A DNA stretch of 64,000 nt from Dyadobacter sp. CY312 (lineage in GTDB: Bacteria > Bacteroidota > Bacteroidia > Cytophagales > Spirosomataceae), in assembly GCF_021390535.1 (NCBI RefSeq), contig NZ_JAJUXG010000001.1, positions 806,001 to 870,000 on the forward strand, in the 5' to 3' direction. Position numbers and translations under genes: made by a program. Below are positions 16,311-25,729 of this stretch, piece by piece (position 1 is the first letter of the stretch; every line of letters begins with the position of its first letter). Under the pieces are notes generated by a model that saw only the letters and a list, made by a program, of their open reading frames with translations, made no database searches and was not told the origin of the DNA.

Positions 16311-18254
16311 ATGAAAGACGAGTCTCAAGTTAAAATTACCCTGCCCGACGGTAGCGAACGTTTTTACCCAAAAGGTATTACCGCTATGGGCATTGCATTA
16401 AGTATCAGTGAGGGCCTTGCGCGCAATGTTATCGCAGCAAAAGTAAACAGCGAAGTTTGGGATCCTTCCCGTGAGATCACGGAAGATTCTCTGGTTAAAC
16501 TTCTTACGTGGAATGACGAGGATGGCAAAGCTACCTTCTGGCATTCATCTGCCCACTTACTTGCTGAGGCACTGGAATCATTGTATCCAGGGGTGAAATT
16601 TGGTACGGGACCATCTCTTGAAAGAGGATTTTACTACGACGTGGATCTTGGAGAACACACGATCTCGTCAGACGATTTCCCTAAAATAGAAGCCAAAATG
16701 CTTGAATTGGCTCGTCAGAAAAATGAGTATGTACGCAAGCCAATCAGCAAAGCGGATGCTATCGCTCTGTTCACTGAGAAAGGTGACGAGTACAAACTGG
16801 AATTGATCGACGGACTGGAAGACGGATCCATTACGCTTTACGAGCAAGGTGGTTTCACAGATCTCTGTCGCGGACCGCACATACCGAATACCGGTATAAT
16901 AAAGGCTGTAAAACTGACTAACGTTGCTGGTGCATACTGGCGCAACAAGCAGGAGAACAAGATGCTCACCCGGATTTATGGTATTACTTTTCCAAAGCAA
17001 AAGGAGCTGGAAGAATACGTAACCATGATGGAAGAAGCGAAAAAACGCGATCACCGTCGTCTTGGGAAAGAACTTGAACTGTTCGCTTTTTCTGAAAAGG
17101 TTGGACAGGGTTTGCCATTGTGGCTGCCTAAGGGTGCGATGCTTCGCGAACGTCTTCAAGCCTTTTTGAGTAAGGCGCAGTCAAGAGCGGGATACGTTCC
17201 GGTGGTTACGCCTCATATAGGTAGCAAAGACCTTTACGTTACATCCGGGCACTGGGAAAAATATGGCAAGGATTCGTTCCAGCCTATTAAAACCCCTAAC
17301 ATTGGCGAAGAGTATATGCTCAAACCGATGAACTGTCCGCATCATATTGAGATTTACAAAACCTCTCCCCGCTCCTACAAGGATCTCCCAATCCGATATT
17401 CGGAGTTTGGAACGGTATACAGATACGAACAGAGCGGCGAGTTGCATGGATTAACCCGTGTACGCGGCTTTACTCAGGATGATGCGCACATTTTCTGTCG
17501 TCCTGATCAGGTGAAGGAAGAATTTATCCGGGTAATTGATCTGGTTCTGCACGTTTTCAAATCTCTTGGATTTGACGATTACAGCGCACAGATTTCGCTG
17601 CGTGACCCGAGTGACAAACAAAAATATTTCGGAAAAGACGAAGATTGGGAAAAAGCGGAAAGCGCTATTATTGAAGCTGCTGCGGAAAGAGGCTTGAATA
17701 CCGTTACTGAATTGGGTGAGGCTGCCTTTTATGGTCCTAAGCTTGATTTCATGGTTCGTGACGCCTTGGGTAGAAAATGGCAACTTGGAACAATCCAGGT
17801 CGACTATCAGTTGCCACAACGATTCAGTCTGGAATACACTGGCTCTGACAATCAGAAACACCGTCCGGTGATGATTCACCGTGCGCCTTTTGGTTCTATG
17901 GAGCGCTTTATTGCGATACTGATTGAAAATACTGCTGGTCAGTTCCCGCTATGGCTTTCGCCAGACCAGATTGCTATTTTGCCAATATCTGAAAAGTATG
18001 CAGAATACGCGGAAGAACTTTTCCTTCAGTTGCAGGATCAGGACATTCGCGGATTTGTAGACAACAGAGATGAGAAGATTGGGAGAAAAATTCGCGATGC
18101 AGAAGTTACCAAGGTTCCTTTTATGCTCATTGTAGGAGAAAAGGAAATGGCAGAAGGAAAATTGTCGGTACGCAGGAAGGGCGAAGGCGATCTTGGAAGC
18201 ATGACAGTGGACGAATTTGCGGCGTATTTCAGGAATGAAGCAAAAATAATTTGA
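16311..18254 (+). CDS. thrS: Threonyl-tRNA synthetase
   Basis: Charges tRNA(Thr). The 647 residues contain the N-terminal TGS domain ([22 protein letters not shown], about 5-26), the editing domain with [11 protein letters not shown] near 77-87 and [12 protein letters not shown] near 179-190, the class II catalytic domain with motif 2 region MNCPHH at 340-345 and [12 protein letters not shown] near 382-393, and motif 3 [12 protein letters not shown] near 520-531. The C-terminal anticodon-binding domain follows ([12 protein letters not shown]). Full length. It heads the thrS-infC-rpmI-rplT block, a gene order conserved in many bacteria. Confidence 0.98.
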   Translation: MKDESQVKITLPDGSERFYPKGITAMGIALSISEGLARNVIAAKVNSEVWDPSREITEDSLVKLLTWNDEDGKATFWHSSAHLLAEALESLYPGVKFGTGPSLERGFYYDVDLGEHTISSDDFPKIEAKMLELARQKNEYVRKPISKADAIALFTEKGDEYKLELIDGLEDGSITLYEQGGFTDLCRGPHIPNTGIIKAVKLTNVAGAYWRNKQENKMLTRIYGITFPKQKELEEYVTMMEEAKKRDHRRLGKELELFAFSEKVGQGLPLWLPKGAMLRERLQAFLSKAQSRAGYVPVVTPHIGSKDLYVTSGHWEKYGKDSFQPIKTPNIGEEYMLKPMNCPHHIEIYKTSPRSYKDLPIRYSEFGTVYRYEQSGELHGLTRVRGFTQDDAHIFCRPDQVKEEFIRVIDLVLHVFKSLGFDDYSAQISLRDPSDKQKYFGKDEDWEKAESAIIEAAAERGLNTVTELGEAAFYGPKLDFMVRDALGRKWQLGTIQVDYQLPQRFSLEYTGSDNQKHRPVMIHRAPFGSMERFIAILIENTAGQFPLWLSPDQIAILPISEKYAEYAEELFLQLQDQDIRGFVDNRDEKIGRKIRDAEVTKVPFMLIVGEKEMAEGKLSVRRKGEGDLGSMTVDEFAAYFRNEAKII

Positions 18255-18295
18255 TCATTTTAGATAATTTTATTATTATTCCGCATTGAAGGCAC

Positions 18296-18303
18296 TATTT
18301 TTG
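18296..18303 (+). promoter_or_regulatory. Candidate -7 box for infC
   Basis: TATTTTTG fits the Bacteroidota TAnnTTTG box and lies 64 bp before the infC ATG. No convincing -33 TTG was found at the expected distance. Confidence 0.3.
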
Positions 18304-18367
18304 TGCTAATGATGTTAACTTTTTTGATTTTCACCAAAAACCCAAAAAATCACCAATCCCAAGTTAT

Positions 18368-18919
18368 ATGGCATTAAGACCCCCAAGTGGACGTTTCAGA
18401 GTTGTAGAAGAACCTTATAAAATAAATGAACGCATCACCGCAAAGGAAGTTCGCCTCGTAGGTGAAAATATTGAAGCAGGTGTTGTAGATATTAATACTG
18501 CAAAGGCTATTGCAAAAGCTCAAAATCTGGATCTTGTTGAAATTGCACCAACTGCCGTACCTCCCGTATGCAAGGTTGTCGATTATTCCAAGTTCAAATA
18601 TGAGCAGAAGAAGAAGCAGAAAGAAATTAAGGCTAAGGCTCAGAAAGTTGTTATAAAAGAAATCCGTTTCGGTCCTAATACGGATGATCACGATTTTGAC
18701 TTCAAACTTAAGCATGCGATAAATTTCCTTAAAGAAGGTTCAAAAGTAAAAGCATACGTACATTTCGTTGGCCGTACCATCGTGTTCAAAGAGAGAGGTG
18801 TGAATCTTTTGAATAAATTTTCAGAAGCACTTACTGAATATGGTAAGCTGGAAATGGAGCCTAAGCTGGAAGGAAAGAGAATGACTATCATTCTGGCGCC
18901 TGCTCCTGCTAAAAAATAA
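18368..18919 (+). CDS. infC: Translation initiation factor IF-3
   Basis: Binds the 30S subunit and monitors start-codon selection. The 183 residues show the IF3 N-domain (YKINERITAKEVRLVGENIE near 18-37), the signature KVVDYSKFKYEQKKKQKE near 69-86, and the C-domain (KEIRFGPNTDDHDFDFKLKH, then FLKEGSKVKAYVHFVGR). The start is a normal ATG, not the AUU used in E. coli autoregulation. A terminator-like hairpin follows before rpmI, so the ribosomal protein genes may be partly uncoupled from infC. Confidence 0.97.
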   Translation: MALRPPSGRFRVVEEPYKINERITAKEVRLVGENIEAGVVDINTAKAIAKAQNLDLVEIAPTAVPPVCKVVDYSKFKYEQKKKQKEIKAKAQKVVIKEIRFGPNTDDHDFDFKLKHAINFLKEGSKVKAYVHFVGRTIVFKERGVNLLNKFSEALTEYGKLEMEPKLEGKRMTIILAPAPAKK

Positions 18920-18962
18920 ATTCCCCGATTTTACATGGATCGGATTTGATATAAATGAAAAC

Positions 18963-19008
18963 AAAAAACGTGCATTGGACTTAATGTCATTTGCACGTTT
19001 TTTATTTT
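18963..19008 (+). terminator. Hairpin with T-run between infC and rpmI
   Basis: AAAAAACGTGCA (18963-18974) pairs with TGCACGTTTTTT (18992-19003), followed by a T-rich stretch. It is a terminator or attenuator that splits the infC-rpmI-rplT block. Confidence 0.75.
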
Positions 19009-19021
19009 ACCCGAAAATGAC

Positions 19022-19029
19022 TAATTTTG
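19022..19029 (+). promoter_or_regulatory. Candidate -7 box for rpmI-rplT
   Basis: TAATTTTG matches TAnnTTTG and lies just after the hairpin and 40 bp before the rpmI ATG. The -33 region is T-rich without a clear TTG. Confidence 0.4.
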
Positions 19030-19069
19030 CGGGCTGTTTTATTATTATCAATTTATTTCAATTTTTATC

Positions 19070-19261
19070 ATGCCAAAAATGAAATCCGTTTCTGGGGCTA
19101 AAAAGCGTTTCTCGCTGACAGGCACAGGAAAAATCAAACGCAAACATGCGTTCCACAGTCACATCCTGACCAAAAAATCAAACAAACGTAAGCGTGGTTT
19201 GGTTAAAACAGGTCTTATTGATGTGTCTAACCACAAGCAAGTATTGGCAATGCTTGGGTAG
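19070..19261 (+). CDS. rpmI: 50S ribosomal protein L35
   Basis: A 63-residue, very basic protein with the L35 pattern [20 protein letters not shown], then [17 protein letters not shown]. It is a structural component of the large ribosomal subunit. It is followed 108 bp later by rplT, its universal neighbour. The leader has no obvious Shine-Dalgarno, usual in this phylum. Confidence 0.97.
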   Translation: MPKMKSVSGAKKRFSLTGTGKIKRKHAFHSHILTKKSNKRKRGLVKTGLIDVSNHKQVLAMLG

Positions 19262-19369
19262 TAATACCTTAATGCCAGTAAAATCAAATACCACTTCGGT
19301 TTTTTGTTCCACCCGATAGAAGGCTTTAAAGTCTCATAAGAGCGCCGACCGTCAAAAACAGTTAAATTT

Positions 19370-19714
19370 ATGCCACGTTCAGTAAATCATGTTGCGTCAC
19401 GTGCAAGACGTAAAAAAGTATTAAAATTAGCGAAAGGCTATTTCGGCCGTCGTAAAAATGTATGGACCGTTGCCAAAAATGCCGTTGAGCGCGGTTTGGC
19501 TTACGCATACAAAGGCCGTAAACAGAAGAAGCGTAACTTCCGTGCACTATGGATTCAGCGTATCAACGCAGGAGCACGTATCCACGGATTGTCTTACTCT
19601 GCTCTGATGGGCAAACTTAATTCTAAAGGAATTGAGCTAAACAGGAAAGTACTTGCCGACTTGGCAATGAACCATCCCGATGCATTTAAGGCAATCGTTG
19701 ATCAGGTAAAATAA
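19370..19714 (+). CDS. rplT: 50S ribosomal protein L20
   Basis: 114 residues, basic, with canonical blocks [36 protein letters not shown] and the [18 protein letters not shown] segment. L20 is needed early in 50S assembly and in some bacteria represses its own operon by binding the mRNA leader; no such leader structure is obvious here. A strong terminator starts seven bases after the stop codon. Confidence 0.98.
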   Translation: MPRSVNHVASRARRKKVLKLAKGYFGRRKNVWTVAKNAVERGLAYAYKGRKQKKRNFRALWIQRINAGARIHGLSYSALMGKLNSKGIELNRKVLADLAMNHPDAFKAIVDQVK

Positions 19715-19720
19715 AACAGC

Positions 19721-19745
19721 ATCCCGCTTCGGCGGGATTTTTTTT
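19721..19745 (+). terminator. Terminator after rplT
   Basis: ATCCCGC (19721-19727), a TTCG tetraloop, GCGGGAT (19732-19738) and a run of T: a textbook intrinsic terminator. Confidence 0.93.
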
Positions 19746-19820
19746 GTGCTCATTTCAGATTTCGTTACTTTTATAACAAATACACGTCCTGATACCCGTA
19801 CAGATAAACCAACTACTTCA

Positions 19821-20444
19821 ATGTTAGACCAACTCTTAGGCCTCATCCAGCAAAATTCCCAACAGGCAATTGTTCAGAACCCAGCCGTTCCTAACGAACA
19901 AAATGAAGATGTAATGCAGACTCTTCTTGGATCCATTACCGGTGGATTGCAGGAACAGGCTCAAAGCGGAAATATCCAGGGATTAATGGGATTGCTTTCA
20001 GGTAACAGCGGTGCAACTGCTGGTGGCTTAATGAACAATCCTATCGTAGCATCTATTGCATCCAATGCAATTGGCTCAATTATGCAGAAATTCGGTATCA
20101 ACAATAGCGCTGCAAGCGGAATCGTTGCTTCTGTACTTCCTGGGGTAATCGGAGGTTTGATAAGCAAAGTGAGTAATTCAGGAGATTCAAGTATTGATTT
20201 CAACAGCATACTAGGTGGCTTGATGGGCGGAGGCGGAACACAGGCAGCATCGCCTGCTTCAGGTTTCGATTTCAATCAGATCGGTTATGCGTTGGCCGAC
20301 GGCAAACTTGATATGAACGACCTCGTGCGCGTAGGTGGCAGTTTCATGGGTGGCGGCCAGAGTGCTGCTCCTGCGAACAACCAGCAGCAACAAGGCGGGC
20401 TTGATCTGGGCGGATTGCTAGGCGGACTTTTCGGAGGAAAGTAA
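19821..20444 (+). CDS. DUF937-like glycine-rich protein
   Basis: 207 residues from ATG 19821. A GTG at 19746 would add 25 residues overlapping the rplT terminator, so it was rejected. It begins MLDQLLGLIQQNSQ and is rich in Gly, Ser, Asn and small hydrophobics, with repeated LLG.I..GL blocks and GGLMGGGGT near 152-160. The C-terminal third has a short unit (FDFNQIGYALADGKLDMNDLV) and ends GGLLGGLFGGK. The composition and hydrophobic-helix repeats resemble the DUF937/YidB group, whose function is unknown. There is no signal peptide. Single-gene transcript between two strong terminators. Confidence 0.75.
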   Translation: MLDQLLGLIQQNSQQAIVQNPAVPNEQNEDVMQTLLGSITGGLQEQAQSGNIQGLMGLLSGNSGATAGGLMNNPIVASIASNAIGSIMQKFGINNSAASGIVASVLPGVIGGLISKVSNSGDSSIDFNSILGGLMGGGGTQAASPASGFDFNQIGYALADGKLDMNDLVRVGGSFMGGGQSAAPANNQQQQGGLDLGGLLGGLFGGK

Positions 20445-20461
20445 TAATAGAGAAAATTTTT

Positions 20462-20498
20462 GCGGGCTGTCACACCAAAATGTGGCAGCCCGTTTTTT
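20462..20498 (+). terminator. Terminator after the DUF937-like gene
   Basis: CGGGCTGTCACA and TGTGGCAGCCCG pair (one G-T wobble) around CCAAAA and are followed by six T. Confidence 0.9.
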
Positions 20499-20566
20499 GT
20501 TTTTAAACTGATAGGTTTCTGCTTACAAAAACCAACCATTTAACAATCTCATAAAATAAAGCATAG

Positions 20567-20574
20567 TACATTTG
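20567..20574 (+). promoter_or_regulatory. Candidate -7 box for the phospholipase gene
   Basis: TACATTTG matches TAnnTTTG and lies 45 bp before the ATG at 20620. It overlaps the spurious upstream TTG start, which supports the shorter gene model. Confidence 0.4.
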
Positions 20575-20619
20575 CCCAAAATAAAGGTATTCCTACGACC
20601 CATCATTCTTAAATATTTT

Positions 20620-23145
20620 ATGGATTCCAGAAGAGATTTTATAAAAAAGGCTGCTATGTTAACTGGTGGCGCCGGTTTATTCAGTGTGTTACCAAATTCG
20701 ATTCAAAAAGCACTTGCAATAAATCCCGCCCCCGGAACTACCTATCTGGATGCTGAGCATGTAGTCATCCTCATGCAGGAGAATCGTTCGTTTGATCATA
20801 GCTACGGAAGTTTGCGTGGTGTTCGGGGCTTTAATGATCCGCGTGCGATACGCCTTCCAAATAAAAACCTTGTTTGGCTACAGACCAATGCTTTTGGCGA
20901 AACTCATGTGCCGTTTCGGATGAATATGAAGGAGTCCAGGGCAACCTGGATGGGCTCCCTACCCCATACCTGGCCTAACCAGGTAGATGCGCGGAACAAT
21001 GGAAAGTATGATAAATGGCTGATTGCCAAGCAAGCAGGACATAAAGATTATAAAAGAATGCCTCTCACACAGGGCTTCTATAATCGGGAAGATATTCCTT
21101 TTTATTATGCTTTAGCCGACGCCTTTACCGTTTGTGATCAGAACTTTTGTTCCTCGCTAACCGGAACTACACCAAACCGGCTTTATTTGTGGACAGGAAC
21201 GCTGCGGGAAAAGCCAGATGAGAATTCTTACGCCAATGTCAGAAACGAAAATGTGACGGATGACAGGGAGGCGAACTGGAAAACTTTTCCTGAACGACTG
21301 GAAGACGCTAACGTTTCCTGGCGGATATATCAGAACGAATTAAGCATTGATACCGGATTTCAGGGAGAGGAGGACTCATGGCTCAGCAATTTTACAGACA
21401 ACCCGATAGAATGGTTCAGTCAGTACCAGATACGCTTTCATACAGGTTATCAGACATACCTCAAAAAGAGGATCAAGGAATTACCGGCCGAGATTGCCGC
21501 CGCTGAAAACAACTTAAAAACTGCCTCGGGAGAAGATGCTGTAAAACTGGGAAAAACAGTAGCAGATAAAAAAGCTTCTCTCAAACTCGCACAGGAAGAA
21601 ATTGTGAGATGGAGCCCGGAAAATTTTGAAAAACTCTCGCAAAAACAAAAGAACATTCATCAAAAAGCTTTCACAACAAACTCTGGAGATCCGGATTACA
21701 GGAAGATTACAACGGTTTCTTACAATGATGGAGACATCATACATGAAGCTAAGGCTCCCCAGGGAGATATTCTGCATCAGTTCAGGGCAGATGTGAAGGC
21801 AAACAAACTTCCGACAGTATCCTGGCTGGTAGCCCCTGAAAATTTTTCAGACCACCCAACAGCTCCATGGTACGGCGCCTGGTATGTTTCTGAAACCATG
21901 GATATCCTTACAAAAAATCCGGAGATTTGGAAGAAGACTATATTTATACTGTGTTACGACGAAAACGACGGCTACTTTGACCATATTCCTCCCTTCGTTG
22001 TACCTGATCCATACAAGGAAAACTCCGGAAAAACTTCCGAAGGTATCGATACGAAAATCGAGTTCGTGACATTGGAACAGGACATGAAAAAGAAACCCAA
22101 GAAAGACTCACGGGAAAGTCCCATCGGACTCGGTTATCGTGTTCCTCTTGTGGTTGCTTCACCATGGAATCGTGGAGGAAGTGTATGTTCAGAAGTTTTT
22201 GATCACACCTCAATTCTTCAATTCCTGGAAAAATTTGTAAGCCACAAATCAGGAAAAGAGATTAAGGAAACCAACATAAGCGAATGGAGACGTACCATTT
22301 GCGGAGACCTTACTTCCACCTTCAAGCCATACGACGGGAAAGATATTCCCCTGCCCCGCTTCGTTGACAGGGTCGAGTTTATGGAAAGCATCCACAACGC
22401 CCAGTTTCGCAAATTACCTAATGATTATAAAGTACTGACGGCAGAAGAAGTTGCACGAATAAATCAGGATCCCCTTACAGCTCCCATCATGCCAAAACAG
22501 GAGAAAGGCACACGCCCCGCTTCTGCGATACCTTATGAACTTTATGCCGATGGAAAACTAAATACTGCCAAAAATGCATTTGAGATAAAGTTGAAAGCCG
22601 GAAATGGCATATTTGGCAAAGGATCTGTCGGAGCTCCGTTCATGATTTATGCTTATGGCGTAAAAGGCGAACAGGTACAGGTGAGAAATTATGCTGTTAA
22701 AGCCGGTGATCAATTATCAGATCAGTGGAAACTTGATGACTTTGATAACAGTGAATATCATTTGGTTGTCTACGGTCCGAATGGTTTTATGAGAGAGTAT
22801 ACCGGGAAAGCCGACAATCAATCAATATCTATTGATTATCAACTAGATAAAAATAGAAAAGCAACGGGAAATATTCTGGTTAAAGTGTTTAACGGAAGTA
22901 AAAGCAAGACTAAGGTCACAATAACCGACAACTTATACAAGGCGTCCGGTCTAAGTAAAGTTACGGAAGCAGCTTCTTCTAAGCCGTCCGAAACGTCAAT
23001 TTTGCTGGATTTGCAGAAAAACTTCAATTGGTATGACTTCACTGTCAGTTTTGAAGGTCCAGTCGAGCAGACCATTCGTTTCGCAGGGCACGTAGAAACA
23101 GGTAATGAAAGCCAAAGTGATCCTTACATGGGACAAGTAATTTGA
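20620..23145 (+). CDS. Tat-exported phosphocholine-specific phospholipase C
   Basis: Hydrolyses phosphatidylcholine or sphingomyelin outside the cytoplasm. From ATG 20620 it has 841 residues. The N-terminus MDSRRDFIKKAAMLTGG is a twin-arginine signal (Arg4-Arg5), as in Pseudomonas PlcH and PlcN. The phosphoesterase domain starts VVILMQENRSFDHSYGSLRG near 48-67 and includes LTGTTPNRL near 182 and CYDENDGYFDHIPPF near 445. The last 190 residues hold the two beta-sandwich repeats typical of these enzymes. A Lys/Glu/Ala-rich, probably coiled-coil insertion lies near 280-340. It may recycle host or environmental phosphate; the sequence does not say whether it is a virulence factor. Confidence 0.92.
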   Translation: MDSRRDFIKKAAMLTGGAGLFSVLPNSIQKALAINPAPGTTYLDAEHVVILMQENRSFDHSYGSLRGVRGFNDPRAIRLPNKNLVWLQTNAFGETHVPFRMNMKESRATWMGSLPHTWPNQVDARNNGKYDKWLIAKQAGHKDYKRMPLTQGFYNREDIPFYYALADAFTVCDQNFCSSLTGTTPNRLYLWTGTLREKPDENSYANVRNENVTDDREANWKTFPERLEDANVSWRIYQNELSIDTGFQGEEDSWLSNFTDNPIEWFSQYQIRFHTGYQTYLKKRIKELPAEIAAAENNLKTASGEDAVKLGKTVADKKASLKLAQEEIVRWSPENFEKLSQKQKNIHQKAFTTNSGDPDYRKITTVSYNDGDIIHEAKAPQGDILHQFRADVKANKLPTVSWLVAPENFSDHPTAPWYGAWYVSETMDILTKNPEIWKKTIFILCYDENDGYFDHIPPFVVPDPYKENSGKTSEGIDTKIEFVTLEQDMKKKPKKDSRESPIGLGYRVPLVVASPWNRGGSVCSEVFDHTSILQFLEKFVSHKSGKEIKETNISEWRRTICGDLTSTFKPYDGKDIPLPRFVDRVEFMESIHNAQFRKLPNDYKVLTAEEVARINQDPLTAPIMPKQEKGTRPASAIPYELYADGKLNTAKNAFEIKLKAGNGIFGKGSVGAPFMIYAYGVKGEQVQVRNYAVKAGDQLSDQWKLDDFDNSEYHLVVYGPNGFMREYTGKADNQSISIDYQLDKNRKATGNILVKVFNGSKSKTKVTITDNLYKASGLSKVTEAASSKPSETSILLDLQKNFNWYDFTVSFEGPVEQTIRFAGHVETGNESQSDPYMGQVI

Positions 23146-23172
23146 AATAAGAGTGTTATAATTATTTTATTG

Positions 23173-23268
23173 ACAGGAGTTTTAGAAAAGGGTATTCTAC
23201 AAGATGTCGGGAGGCCAGTTAGCCTCAACAGCAATTTGTAGGAGAAGTGCCTTATCTGAAACTCCTGT
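23173..23268. other. 96-nt rod-like inverted repeat (structured RNA or miniature element)
   Basis: Four nested helices line up. ACAGGAGTTTTAG (23173-23185) pairs with CTGAAACTCCTGT (23256-23268), 13 bp with one G-T wobble. AAGG (23188-23191) pairs with CCTT (23250-23253). TTCTACAA (23195-23202) pairs with TTGTAGGA (23236-23243), with one wobble. GAGGC (23211-23215) pairs with GCCTC (23222-23226). No T-run follows and no ORF is present. It lies between the phospholipase stop and dnaK. I recognise no known RNA family in it; a miniature inverted-repeat element is equally possible. Confidence 0.6.
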
Positions 23269-23281
23269 TGCAATTTCAGAC

Positions 23282-23294
23282 TGACACTTTGTCA
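23282..23294. promoter_or_regulatory. TGACA-CTT-TGTCA palindrome upstream of dnaK
   Basis: TGACA (23282-23286) and TGTCA (23290-23294) are exact reverse complements around CTT. The site is 128 bp before the dnaK ATG and could be an operator or a stress-promoter element. No classical CIRCE sequence is seen. Confidence 0.4.
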
Positions 23295-23421
23295 CATCCT
23301 ATCAATTCATCCTCCTGTGGTACGGGCTTTTTAAGAGATACCTGCAAGACGGTTATCTGAGTTGGTTTTCAGAACGTCATCTTTTAGAAATCAAATAGTA
23401 CATAACTTATAAAATAAAAAA

Positions 23422-25326
23422 ATGGGAAAAATTATTGGCATAGACCTAGGAACTACGAACTCTTGTGTGGCTGTAATGGAAGGTAACGAACCTGTCGTGA
23501 TAGCAAATAGCGAAGGTGCTCGTACTACACCGTCCGTAGTTGCCTTTATGGATAATGGCGAACGCAAGATAGGTGCGCCTGCAAAACGTCAGGCAATCAC
23601 CAATCCCAAGCATACTGTAAGCTCTATCAAACGCTTCATGGGTAAAAAGTATGACGATGTATCCAGCGAAATGAAGACAGTTGCATACAGCGTTGACAAA
23701 GGACCTAACAACACACCTCGTATTCCTATTGGTGACCGCCTATACACTCCGCAGGAGGTATCCGCTTTCATCTTGCAGAAAATGAGACAAACTGCTGAGG
23801 ATTATCTTGGGCAAGAAGTAACAGAGGCTGTAATTACAGTGCCTGCTTATTTCAACGATGCGGAACGTCAGGCAACAAAAGAAGCCGGGCAAATCGCAGG
23901 TCTGGATGTAAAACGTATCATTAACGAACCAACTGCTGCTGCCCTGGCCTATGGCCTTGACAAGCAACATATCGATATGAAAATCGCTGTGTTTGACTTG
24001 GGTGGTGGTACTTTCGATATTTCAATCCTTGAATTGGGTGATGGCGTTTTCGAAGTAAAATCAACTGACGGTGATACACATCTTGGTGGTGACGACTTTG
24101 ACCAGGTGATTATCAACTGGCTTGCTGACGAGTTCAAAACAGACGAAGGTGTTGATCTTAGAAAAGATCCAATGGCTTTGCAACGTTTGAAAGAAGCAGC
24201 TGAAAAAGCAAAAGTTGAACTTTCAAGCTCAACTCAGACTGAGATCAACCTGCCATATATCTTCCCTGTTGACGGTATTCCAAAACACCTTGTTCGTACT
24301 TTGACAAAAGCGAAGTTCGAGCAATTGGCAGATACATTGTTCCAGAGAATGATGGAACCTTGCAAGAGAGCAATGAAAAACGCAGGATATTCAAATAGTG
24401 ACATCAGCGAAATCATTCTTGTAGGTGGATCAACCCGTATTCCTCGTGTTCAGGAAGAAGTTGAGAAATTCTTTGGTAAAAAACCTTCGAAGGGTGTTAA
24501 CCCTGACGAAGCAGTTGCAGTAGGTGCGGCTATACAGGGTGGTGTATTAACAGGTGAAGTGAAAGACGTTCTTTTGCTAGACGTTATTCCTCTTTCATTA
24601 GGCATTGAAACCCTTGGTGGTGTTTCTACCAAATTGATCGAAGCCAACACAACCATTCCTTCTAAGAAAACGGAGACTTTCTCAACTGCTGCTGACAATC
24701 AGCCTTCTGTTGAGATCCACATCTTACAAGGAGAGCGCCCGATGGCAAACCAGAACCGTACTTTGGGACGTTTCCACTTGTCGGACATTCCACCAGCACA
24801 ACGTGGTACTCCTCAAATCGAAGTAACATTTGATGTTGATGCAAACGGTATCCTTCACGTATCTGCAAAAGATAAAGGAACTGGTAAAGAGCAAAAAATT
24901 AGAATTGAAGCTTCAAGCGGATTAACTGATGCTGAAATCAACCGTATGCGTGAAGAAGCGAAAGCAAACGAAGCGGCTGATAAAGCAGAACGTGAGAAAA
25001 TTGATAAAATCAACGCAGCTGACAGTCTGATCTTCTCAACTGAAAAACAGTTGAAAGAATTCGGAGATAAACTTTCGGAAGGAAATAAGACAACTATCGA
25101 AGGTGCACTAACCGAATTGAAATCTGCTCACAGCAGCCAGGATGTAGCTGGAATAGATGCTGCAATGGAAAAATTGAATACTGCATGGCAGTCAGCAAGC
25201 CAGGAGATGTATGCTCAGGGTGGTGAAGGCCAGCCAGGTGCACAAGCAGGAAATCCTCAGGGAAATCCAGCTGGCAGCGATGCAGCCGAAGATGTTACAG
25301 ATGTTAACTTCGAAGAAGTTAAATAA
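23422..25326 (+). CDS. dnaK: Chaperone Hsp70
   Basis: ATP-dependent chaperone that works with DnaJ and GrpE, neither in this window. The 634 residues carry all signatures: [13 protein letters not shown] (5-17), IIGK start, [12 protein letters not shown] near 190-201, [13 protein letters not shown] near 332-344, and a substrate-binding domain with [13 protein letters not shown]. The C-terminus is Gly/Gln/Ala-rich and ends VNFEEVK, like the EEVD-type tails of DnaK. Leading TAAAATAAAAAA precedes the ATG, with no clear Shine-Dalgarno. It is transcribed alone, with its own terminator and a long, structured upstream gap. Confidence 0.99.
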   Translation: MGKIIGIDLGTTNSCVAVMEGNEPVVIANSEGARTTPSVVAFMDNGERKIGAPAKRQAITNPKHTVSSIKRFMGKKYDDVSSEMKTVAYSVDKGPNNTPRIPIGDRLYTPQEVSAFILQKMRQTAEDYLGQEVTEAVITVPAYFNDAERQATKEAGQIAGLDVKRIINEPTAAALAYGLDKQHIDMKIAVFDLGGGTFDISILELGDGVFEVKSTDGDTHLGGDDFDQVIINWLADEFKTDEGVDLRKDPMALQRLKEAAEKAKVELSSSTQTEINLPYIFPVDGIPKHLVRTLTKAKFEQLADTLFQRMMEPCKRAMKNAGYSNSDISEIILVGGSTRIPRVQEEVEKFFGKKPSKGVNPDEAVAVGAAIQGGVLTGEVKDVLLLDVIPLSLGIETLGGVSTKLIEANTTIPSKKTETFSTAADNQPSVEIHILQGERPMANQNRTLGRFHLSDIPPAQRGTPQIEVTFDVDANGILHVSAKDKGTGKEQKIRIEASSGLTDAEINRMREEAKANEAADKAEREKIDKINAADSLIFSTEKQLKEFGDKLSEGNKTTIEGALTELKSAHSSQDVAGIDAAMEKLNTAWQSASQEMYAQGGEGQPGAQAGNPQGNPAGSDAAEDVTDVNFEEVK

Positions 25327-25340
25327 GGGAAATCATCTAT

Positions 25341-25378
25341 AAAAAAATCCTCGTCTTATTTAGATGGGGATTTTTTTT
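25341..25378 (+). terminator. Terminator after dnaK
   Basis: AAAATCCTCGTC and GATGGGGATTTT pair imperfectly across TTATTTA, followed by a run of eight T. Confidence 0.85.
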
Positions 25379-25516
25379 ACACCAAAATATCAAAAGTGGG
25401 TAACTTTTTTGTCAACAAAAGAGAAGCCACGGCCAGGCTGACTCTGGCATTAAGTTTTTAGGTTTTAAGGTAAACTTCAACATTCCAAACACTCAATTAC
25501 AAACACGGACGAATAT

Positions 25517-25729
25517 ATGGACGCTAGAATAGCATTACCCGAATTGATGTATTTATCTCCCACAACACGTGAGAAAGCGGTTTCGATTGCTCAGGAACTA
25601 CTGCGGACAAAGAATATGTCGCCTCGTGAAGCTGTTTCCAAGGCAATTTTAATTGCAAAAAATTGGGCAGTTAAAAATGTAAACCGCAGGGTTTGGAAGA
25701 AACTTAAATCTATTGACGAAATAATATGA
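25517..25729 (+). CDS. Small conserved-looking protein coupled to a dehydrogenase
   Basis: 70 residues, basic and mostly helical by appearance, starting MDARIALPELMYLSPTTREK and ending RRVWKKLKSIDEII. The middle (EAVSKAILIAKNWAVKN) has a spaced Ala/Ile/Trp pattern. I do not recognise the family. Its TGA overlaps the ATG of the next gene in an ATGA junction (25726-25729), so the two are translationally coupled. It may modify or accompany the short-chain dehydrogenase, but that is only inferred from position. Confidence 0.7.
   Translation: MDARIALPELMYLSPTTREKAVSIAQELLRTKNMSPREAVSKAILIAKNWAVKNVNRRVWKKLKSIDEII

Noticed and set aside
23173-23268. Small SRP RNA (4.5S) at the structured element
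   Set aside because: The GGAA-type apical loop and conserved symmetric loop of SRP helix 8 are not present.
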